Shown here in pieces: positions 6,287 through 13,900 of a DNA stretch of 16,483 nt (positions are counted from its first letter, which is position 1; the number at the start of each line of letters is the position of its first letter). This DNA comes from Candidatus Izemoplasma sp. GTDB lineage: Bacteria; Bacillota_I; Bacilli_A; Izemoplasmatales; Izemoplasmataceae. Both the position numbers and the translations under genes were made by a program. The stretch is taken from contig SLFZ01000075.1 in assembly GCA_007123975.1 (NCBI GenBank), forward strand, positions 1 to 16,483. The letters are read 5' to 3'. A model generated the notes under the pieces. That model saw only the letters and a program-made list of their open reading frames with translations. It ran no database searches and was not told the origin of the DNA.

Positions 6287-8887
6287 ATGACCATGCCCAA
6301 AAAATACGACCACGCCGCCATTGAAAAAGGCCGTTATGCGACGTGGAAAACACGCGGCTATTTCAAAAGCGGCGACACCGCGAAAGAGCCTTTCACGGTG
6401 GTGATTCCACCGCCGAATGTCACCGGGAAGTTGCATCTAGGCCACGCCTGGGACAACACCCTACAAGACATTGTCATTCGCCGCAAGCGCATGCAAGGTT
6501 ATGATGCGCTTTATTTACCCGGCATGGACCACGCCGGCATCGCCACCCAAGCGAAGATTGACGAACGCTTGCGCGAACGCGGCACCAGCCGCTTCGACCT
6601 TGGCCGCGAAGCCTTTTTGAAAGAAGCTTGGGCGTGGAAAGAAGAATACGCCACGCACATTCGCGACCAATGGGCGGCCCTCGGCGTCAGCGTCGACTAT
6701 GACCACGAGCGGTTCACCCTCGATGAAGGCCTTTCCAAGGCGGTCAACGAGGTCTTTATCCGCCTGTACGAAAAAGGGCTTATTTACCGCAAGGAACGCA
6801 TCATCAACTGGGATGTCGAAGCGAAAACGGCGCTTTCGAACATCGAGGTAGAACACAAAGAAATCGACGGTGCGCTTTACTATTTCAAGTACCCGCTTGA
6901 AGACGGCTCCGACCATGTCTTAATCGCCACCACTCGCCCGGAAACGATGTTTGGCGACACGGCATTGATGATTCATCCCGACGATGAAAAGCGGCGACAT
7001 TTTCTTGGAAAGAAGGCCTACATCCCCGGCACCACGGTTGCCATCCCAATCATCGAAGATGACATTGTCGACAGAGAGTTTGGGACTGGCGCGGTCAAGG
7101 TCACGCCGGCGCATGACCCGAACGACTTTGAGGTCGGTGAACGCCATGATTTACCAAGACCGCTTTGCATGAACGAAGACGGCACGATGAACGACCGCGC
7201 CTTTCAGTATGAAGGCTTGAACCGTTTTGAATGCCGCACCCGCGTGGTTGCGGATCTCAAAGAAGCTGGACTGCTTGTGAAAACCGAACCGCACAAACAC
7301 AACGTCGGCCACAGCGAGCGCACCGGCGTCATCGTTGAACCACGTCTCTCGATGCAGTGGTTTGTCGACATGAAGCCGCTTGCGGATAAAGCCTTGGCCG
7401 AATCCACCGCCAACTTCGTTCCGCCACGCTTTGAAAAGATTTTCCGTCGGTGGATGGAAAACATTCAAGACTGGTGCATCAGCCGTCAACTGTGGTGGGG
7501 GCACCGTATTCCCGCATACTATAAAGGCGACAAGGTCTACGTCGGTGACAACCCGCCCGCAGGGTACACACAAGACGAAGACGTCCTTGACACGTGGTTT
7601 TCCTCTGCATTATGGCCGTTTTCGACCTTGGGTTGGCCAGATGAAACCGACGCATACAAGCGCTATTACCCGACCGACGTCATGGTTACTGGCTACGACA
7701 TCATCTTTTTCTGGGTTGCCCGCATGATTTTTCAAGGCTTAGAATTTACCGGAAAAACCCCGTTTAAGCACGTGCTGATTCACGGGTTGATTCGCGATGA
7801 TCAGGGCAGGAAAATGAGCAAGTCCCTAGGCAACGGCGTCGATCCGATGGATGTCCGAGATGAGTACGGCATGGACACTTTACGCTACTACCTCACCACC
7901 AACTCCGCACCCGGCCAAGATTTGCGCTTTGAGTTTGACAAGGTCGAGTCAAGCTGGAACTACATCAACAAAATATGGAACATTTCGCGTTTCATTCTAT
8001 TGCATGTGGAAGGCGATGACGCACAGTCGTTCACGATTAACGACGATGCCTTAACGCTCAAAGACAAGTGGATTCTCACCTTGTACGAAGCGATGTTGGC
8101 GCGCGTTGATGAACTGTACGAACGTTTCGAGTTTGGCGAAGCCGCTAAAAAGCTCTATAGCTTTATTTGGGATGAGTTTGCCAGTTGGTACATTGAAGCG
8201 GCGAAGCTGACCCTTCAGGTTGGCGACGCGGAAATCGTCCGTAATACGAAAGCGATTACGGCAACGGTGTGGCGTGATGTGCTCAAGCTTTTGCATCCGT
8301 TCATGCCCTTTGTGACCGATGCCATTTATGAGCGGATGCCAAACAAGGACGCTGAGTCGATTATGATTAGTCCCTGGCCGATGTCACGTTTTGAAATCCA
8401 TCCGCGTGCGACACGCGCCTTTGAAACGATGAAAACGCTCATCGTTCGTGTGCGCAACATTCGCAACGAATACAACGTCGCCCCAAGCAAACCGATCGAA
8501 GTCCGCATCGAAGCGGCCTCGCAAGTTCGTGACACGATTCAACACATCCGCGATTTCATCGACAAGACCTTGAACCCTAAAACCTTAATCTTGGCCGAAA
8601 AGATTGACCACGACGATGAGGTCGTCAGCGCCACCGAAGCGGCCTTTACGGTGTCAATCCCGCTAGGAAACCTCGTTGACATCAACGCCGAAATTGCCAA
8701 GACTAAAGCGGAAATTGAACGAATGGAAAAAGAAATTTCACGTGCCGAGGGCATGCTTAAGAACCCCAACTTCGTCGAAAAAGCCCCGGCGCAAAAAGTC
8801 GAAGAAGAACGCCGTAAACTGGAAATGTACAAAACACAAAAAGACAAACTGGCTAGTCGGCTTGCCACGCTTGAAGGCCATGTTTGA
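6287..8887 (+). CDS. valS: Valyl-tRNA synthetase
   Basis: This 866-residue class I synthetase charges tRNA-Val. The HIGH motif is HLGH (50-53), preceded by PPPNVTGK, and the KMSKS motif is at 509-513. A CP1 editing domain (about 190-330), which removes mischarged Thr-tRNA, lies between the halves of the Rossmann fold. The helical anticodon-binding domain (about 600-780) is followed by a charged C-terminal coiled coil (about 800-866) that contacts the tRNA, typical of ValRS rather than IleRS or LeuRS. ATG 6287 follows AAAGGAGG (6271-6278) by 8 nt. The open frame extends upstream to 6197, but that part is T-box RNA. Expression should rise on valine starvation. The end overlaps folC by 8 bp. Confidence 0.98.
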   Translation: MTMPKKYDHAAIEKGRYATWKTRGYFKSGDTAKEPFTVVIPPPNVTGKLHLGHAWDNTLQDIVIRRKRMQGYDALYLPGMDHAGIATQAKIDERLRERGTSRFDLGREAFLKEAWAWKEEYATHIRDQWAALGVSVDYDHERFTLDEGLSKAVNEVFIRLYEKGLIYRKERIINWDVEAKTALSNIEVEHKEIDGALYYFKYPLEDGSDHVLIATTRPETMFGDTALMIHPDDEKRRHFLGKKAYIPGTTVAIPIIEDDIVDREFGTGAVKVTPAHDPNDFEVGERHDLPRPLCMNEDGTMNDRAFQYEGLNRFECRTRVVADLKEAGLLVKTEPHKHNVGHSERTGVIVEPRLSMQWFVDMKPLADKALAESTANFVPPRFEKIFRRWMENIQDWCISRQLWWGHRIPAYYKGDKVYVGDNPPAGYTQDEDVLDTWFSSALWPFSTLGWPDETDAYKRYYPTDVMVTGYDIIFFWVARMIFQGLEFTGKTPFKHVLIHGLIRDDQGRKMSKSLGNGVDPMDVRDEYGMDTLRYYLTTNSAPGQDLRFEFDKVESSWNYINKIWNISRFILLHVEGDDAQSFTINDDALTLKDKWILTLYEAMLARVDELYERFEFGEAAKKLYSFIWDEFASWYIEAAKLTLQVGDAEIVRNTKAITATVWRDVLKLLHPFMPFVTDAIYERMPNKDAESIMISPWPMSRFEIHPRATRAFETMKTLIVRVRNIRNEYNVAPSKPIEVRIEAASQVRDTIQHIRDFIDKTLNPKTLILAEKIDHDDEVVSATEAAFTVSIPLGNLVDINAEIAKTKAEIERMEKEISRAEGMLKNPNFVEKAPAQKVEEERRKLEMYKTQKDKLASRLATLEGHV

Positions 8888-10139
8888 TACGCTAAAAGAA
8901 GCCCAAACATGGATTGAGTCGGTGTATCGCTTCGGCGACAAGTACGATCTTTCGCGCATGGAAAAAGCCGTGGCGATGCTTGGCCATCCAGAAAAACAGT
9001 TCAAAAGCATCCACATTGGCGGCACCAACGGCAAAGGATCAACGCTCACGTATTTGAAGCACATGTTGATGGAAGCGGGATACTCCGTGGGCACGTACAC
9101 AAGCCCTTACGTCGTCCGCTTCAACGAGCGCATCACGCTCAATGGCGACGACATCGACGATGCGACGCTGCTTGAGTACATCAACCGAATTTACGCTTTT
9201 GACCAACGTTATCTCGACGAACATAACGATCAAATATCGTTCTTTGAACTAGTTACGCTTATCGCGTTGCTTTACTTTGCGGATGCCAAGCCCGACATCG
9301 CGCTAATTGAAGTGGGCCTCGGCGGGACGTTGGATGCGACCAACGTCATTGTGCCGTTGTTGAGTGTCATTACCAACATCGGAACCGACCACCTTCATGT
9401 CATCGGCCCCACCCTTGCCGACGTCGCAAAAAACAAACTCGGCATCGTCAAACCCGGCGTCCCGCTCATTACCGCCGCGGAGCAACCCGACCTTTGGCCG
9501 CTCTTTGAGGCCACGTGTGAGCAATCAAATAGCGCGTTAATTCGTTTTGATTCTCAACGCCTTGACGCCATTGAACTCGGCATGCCGACGCGCTTCAGCT
9601 TTGGTGGCGAAACGTATGCCATTCACATGGCCGGCTTGCATCAGGTGCACAATGCCGCCCTTGCCTTGACGGTGATTGAAGCGTTAGAAGCGCACCACAG
9701 TTACGCAGTGCCGGACAAGGCAAAAAAGAATGGCTTAAGCAATGCGTTTTGGCCAGGGCGCTTTGAAATCATTGGCAACGTCATCTTGGATGGCGCCCAT
9801 AACATCGAAGGGTTGACAGCTTGTTTAAAGACGGTTAAAGCCTATTACCCAAACCACCGTGTCACGGCGCTCTTCACCGTGATGGCCGACAAGGACTACC
9901 AACCGATGCTCGAGATGCTTTCAGCGCATGTCGATCGCATCGTGTTCACCGAAATTGACCACCCTCGTGCGGAAAAGGCTTCCGTGCTTAAAGCAAACAC
10001 CTCGCATCCTAATGTGCACGCCATCCCTAGTCTGGATGAAGCCTTAGAAAAAAACCGACCAAAGGACGCCATGGACTTGTTGATTGTGACGGGATCGCTT
10101 TACTTTATCAGCGAAGTCCGCAAACGCATCAAAAAATGA
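8880..10139 (+). CDS. folC: Folylpolyglutamate synthase / dihydrofolate synthase
   Basis: This 419-residue Mur-ligase-like ATPase adds glutamate to (dihydro)folates, keeping them in the cell and making them better cofactors. Visible motifs are the P-loop GTNGKGST (48-55), TSPYVVRFNERI (the FolC omega-loop/folate signature), EVGLGGTLDATN, and DGAHN (304-308) at the start of the C-terminal domain. I chose ATG 8880, inside the end of valS, because the protein then begins with the family's usual short lead (MFDTLKEAQTWIESV) and has normal length. The frame also extends upstream within valS to an ATG at 8676, but that sequence shadows the ValRS coiled coil. The valS-folC overlap implies co-transcription under the T-box. 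Whether the enzyme is bifunctional cannot be told here. Confidence 0.97.
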   Translation: MFDTLKEAQTWIESVYRFGDKYDLSRMEKAVAMLGHPEKQFKSIHIGGTNGKGSTLTYLKHMLMEAGYSVGTYTSPYVVRFNERITLNGDDIDDATLLEYINRIYAFDQRYLDEHNDQISFFELVTLIALLYFADAKPDIALIEVGLGGTLDATNVIVPLLSVITNIGTDHLHVIGPTLADVAKNKLGIVKPGVPLITAAEQPDLWPLFEATCEQSNSALIRFDSQRLDAIELGMPTRFSFGGETYAIHMAGLHQVHNAALALTVIEALEAHHSYAVPDKAKKNGLSNAFWPGRFEIIGNVILDGAHNIEGLTACLKTVKAYYPNHRVTALFTVMADKDYQPMLEMLSAHVDRIVFTEIDHPRAEKASVLKANTSHPNVHAIPSLDEALEKNRPKDAMDLLIVTGSLYFISEVRKRIKK

Positions 10140-10143
10140 CCAT

Positions 10144-10178
10144 ACGACGACATCAATACGATAGGTGTCGTCGTTTTC
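10144..10178 (+). terminator. Rho-independent terminator after folC
   Basis: ACGACGACATC (10144-10154) pairs with GGTGTCGTCGT (10164-10174) as an 11-bp stem with one wobble pair and a 9-nt loop, followed by TTTC. It ends the T-box-valS-folC unit and separates it from the giant gene downstream. Confidence 0.8.
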
Positions 10179-10244
10179 ATGGAACAAAACATTTCGAAAC
10201 GCCTAAATTAAGGTGAAATTCAGCCACGATTATGCGTATTTTGT

Positions 10245-10272
10245 TTTGCACTGCAAACAAATGCGATATAAT
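10245..10272 (+). promoter_or_regulatory. Promoter of the giant repeat gene, with inverted repeat over the -35 region
   Basis: A perfect TATAAT (10267-10272) is preceded at 16 bp by TTTGCA (10245-10250), a weak -35. That hexamer is the left half of a perfect inverted repeat, TTTGCA-C-TGCAAA (10245-10257), as expected for a repressor or activator operator. The rest of the 10179-10338 gap is AT-rich and shows no RNA gene or ORF. The predicted start is near 10279. Confidence 0.6.
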
Positions 10273-10338
10273 AATGTTATATATTGCCTTTCAACGTACC
10301 ATCATGCGTTTAAATCCGAACATATGGGGTGTGGACTT

Positions 10339-10908
10339 ATGAATCTAGATTTGGATTATGGTTTATGGCTAAATGTCGCGTTTGCAGCGATTATAGCCAT
10401 CGGAATGCTGATTGGATTCCTTCGAGGCTTCCGAAACTCACTGTACTCGTTTCTCGTTAAACTATCGTTCTTCGTGGTTTTCTTTCTGACGTTGAACGCG
10501 GTGGTGAACATGCTGTGGACGATGAACATTCCCGGCATCGGTTCGCTGTTCCAAATGATTACCCCGGCCGCGGCATCGGCGACGAGCTTCGCCGACGGGT
10601 TGCCGCTCGTCATTGTTGACATGGCCGGTGAGGACATGTCGGCCGTGACCGAAAACGCCGAGGTGATGGCGTTCGCCTCAAGCATCGGCATGTTCGTGTT
10701 GAAGATTGTCTATACCATCCTCGCCTTCACCGTGCTTTACTTTTTATGGCGAGTGCTTTTCTTCATCGTCAAGCTCTTCGTCTTCCGCCTGCTTGGTAAA
10801 GGCGAAAAAACGATGCTATCGCGCTCGCTTGGTGCCGGTTTTGGGGCGTTGAACGCTGGCGTGTCGGTGTTTGTCATGTTGATTATGCTCGGTGGATTGA
10901 TGAGCATT
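10339..10908 (+). other. CvpA-like four-helix membrane domain of the giant protein
   Basis: Encodes residues 1-190. Segments of about 20-35 hydrophobic residues alternate with a basic short loop, a long acidic loop and a second basic loop. The pattern G-x-x-R-G after helix 1 and small-residue-rich helix 4 match CvpA proteins, which are normally only about 160-200 residues in total. Here the domain serves as the N-terminal part of a protein ten times larger. The family call rests on topology and motif only. Confidence 0.6.
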
Positions 10909-13900
10909 TCCGAGAGCCTCATCAATATTGTTGACGATACCGAAAGCGCCCATACCATCACCGAATTCGAGCAGTACTCCGATAACGGGGACCCGGCGGT
11001 GGTGAGCGAGCTGCAAAGTGAGCTCCAAATGCTCAGAGACATCGTCAACGGCTACAACAGTAACCTGTTTGTGCAGGCCGCCGGTGCGATTGTGATCGTC
11101 GATGAGCAGACGGGTCATCAAGAAGCACTAAACGTGTCGCTTTTTGACTCGATTTTTTCCATTAACTACCGGAACCGAGACATTTCGCTGCGCAAAGAAT
11201 TGAGTTTGGCGGCGGAAGTCGTCGGCATCGTCATTGACTCGGATTTTCTTGATGAAAACGACCTATCAAAACTTACACCGGCTGTCGTCGATGACATTTT
11301 TGATGCCATCGCTCGGTCGGATTTAATTACCGCGCTCTTGCCGCTTTCAATCGAAGTCGCCGCCATTCAGGCGGAGTTTGACCTCCAGAGTTTTCTTGAC
11401 GACGAAGGCATCGATCTTTACGAAGACATTCCGTGGGACGATGAAATTCGTCAACTCGGCACCGTCGCCGGCATCGTCGCGCGCATCGTGCACGACGCTC
11501 AGTTGCTTGATGACGACACCGACTTGGAAACCGTGACGTTGGACGATGAAGACATCAAGAGCTTTTTCTACGAACTGGCCGAATCGGAAGTCATCACCAT
11601 GGCCCTTTACGTTGCGGTTGAACCCATCCTCGAACAAGCCGGCGAAATGGTTCAAGCCATCGTGACCGTCCCAGCGGTTGAAGACCGTGAAGAAGATTTT
11701 TGGAAACAAGAGTTTCGCGCGGTTGGCGACATCGTCGCTGAAGTCGTGAAAACCGGCATCACCGTTGGACAACTCTCCGGTGGCGATCCGATGGACCTTC
11801 TCGGTGCGCTTGGCGATTTTGACTTCCTTGTGTTCCAAGAATCCGTCCTTATTTCCCACGCCATGGTTAACATTTTAGAAGGCCGCGCTGAAATTGAAGG
11901 CCTCGACATGATCGTTGTGCCCGCTGGCCTTGACTGGTTTGACAAAGATGAGGGCGAACTGAGAAAAGTCCTACTTGCGATTGGAGAAATCGCCAAGGTC
12001 GCCGCGCAGATTGATTTCGAAGGCGAGCTTGGTTTGAACCTAATTAATGAACTGGAGACCTCGTCCGTTGACGTTGTCGTCTCGTCGGAAGTGCTTGAAG
12101 CGACACTCGGCAACCTCTTGATGGGCGAAGACATTCCCGAACAAATAAAAATACCTAGAAACGTTCTTAAGACAATCACCACGATCAAGGACGAAACCAT
12201 TGATATTGTCAAAGGCAGTGAGTTGACGTCGATGTTTGACGCCATTAAGGCCTTTGAACTTGCCGATCTTGATGAGTTTGATGACATCGGCATCAGTTTC
12301 TTACGCCGCTTAGCAACCGACGAAGATCCTACCATCCTAGATGAAGGACCAGGAAGCCGCATTGACCGCTTGCTTGGTGATGACGCGTCCGTCATTATTT
12401 GGGCGACGCTTTCTGACCTCTTTTTCGACCTCATGGATGAACAAGACGCCGTCACCGTACCGCATTTGGCTGTGGATGGAACCACTGCCGTGCAGGTTTA
12501 TGACCCTGACATCGATCCGGACTTGCGCCTCATCGCTCGCGCTGAAATCATCAGTGTCGTGCGCGCGATTCTGTTGCTTGACCTTGAAGACTTCGAAGAC
12601 CTTGACAGCCTTGACATCGGCCGCATCTTAGAAGGAGACAACATCGACACGATATTGCTGTCGTCGATTTTGCATGCGACCATCTCAAAACAGCTCTTTG
12701 ATTTCTCCGACGCCGAAGACGCCGTGGTCGTCGTTCCGCACTACCGTTACGTTGAAGACGATGATGACGAACTTATCCGTGAAACCGTCGGCGCTGGTCA
12801 AACCTTTGCCGAAGGCTCCGGAAAAGACTTTGTTGCAGACATGGCCTTCACCTACATTGTGAAAAGCGAAATCCGCGCGATGCTAGATGCGCTGACTATC
12901 TTAGAACTCACCGACCTCGACGCGTTTGAAGACGTGACCTTTAACATCGGCTTGTTGGTTGAAGAAGAAGGCATCACACCGGTTCTCGATTCAGCAATCT
13001 TGCACGCCACCGTGTCCAAACTCTTGCTTGACATGGCCGACGACACCGACGACATCATCGTCCCACTCAACGACGTAGATGGTGAACCGATTCGCCAGCT
13101 TGCGGGTGAAAACGAAGTTGACCCCGACACCGGCGACGATTTATCGACTGTCGTGCTTTCTCGTGCTGAACTGCAGGCCGTCATCAACGCCCTTCACATT
13201 GTGCTTGGCGACGATGTGCTCGATGACTTTGACGGAAACATCACCCTATCGACCATCTACGAAACCGATGAAAATGACCCAGATATTATCCTCGTCGATG
13301 AGCGCGATACGTTGCTTGCCTCGGCCATCTTGCACGCGACCATCTCCAAGCAGATTTTCAACCTGATTGAAGACAACGACGACATCGTCGTGCCACTGAA
13401 CGACGTGAACGATTTGCCAATCCGTGAACCCGTTCCCGATGTGGATGGGACATTTGAATACATCATTAAAGATGAGATTAAAGCGATGATTGCGGCGCTT
13501 GACGTGATTATTGGCGGTGCAGGCCTCGATGAGTTCGATGGCGACATCTCACTAGATCTCATCTATAAGACCGACGATAACGATCCCGACATCGTCCTTG
13601 TAGACCGTCGTGACACCTTGCTTGCCTCGGCCATTTTGCACGCGACCATCTCCAAGCAAATCCTCAACCTCGTAGAAGACAACGACGACATCGTCGTGCC
13701 ACTGAACGACGTGAACGATTTGCCAATCCGTGAGTCTGTTGCTGGTGACACGTTCGAGTACATCATCGCCGACGAAATCAAAGCGATGATTGCGGCGATG
13801 AACGTCATCTTCGCAGAAGGTTCTCTCACAGAGTTTGATGGCGACATCTCACTCGATCTCATCTACAAAACCGACGAGAACGATCCTGACATCGTCCTCG

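Noticed and set aside
8676..8879. N-terminal extension of folC into valS from ATG 8676
   Set aside because: It overlaps the conserved ValRS coiled coil in another frame and is unlike FolC; ATG 8880 gives the normal family start and length.
1..10139. Mycoplasma-type code with TGA as tryptophan
   Set aside because: TGA ends four genes at the expected protein ends and Trp codons are TGG throughout.
10324..10338. Upstream in-frame ATG for the giant gene
   Set aside because: No ribosome binding site precedes it, while GGGGTG lies at a suitable distance before ATG 10339. The choice changes only five residues.
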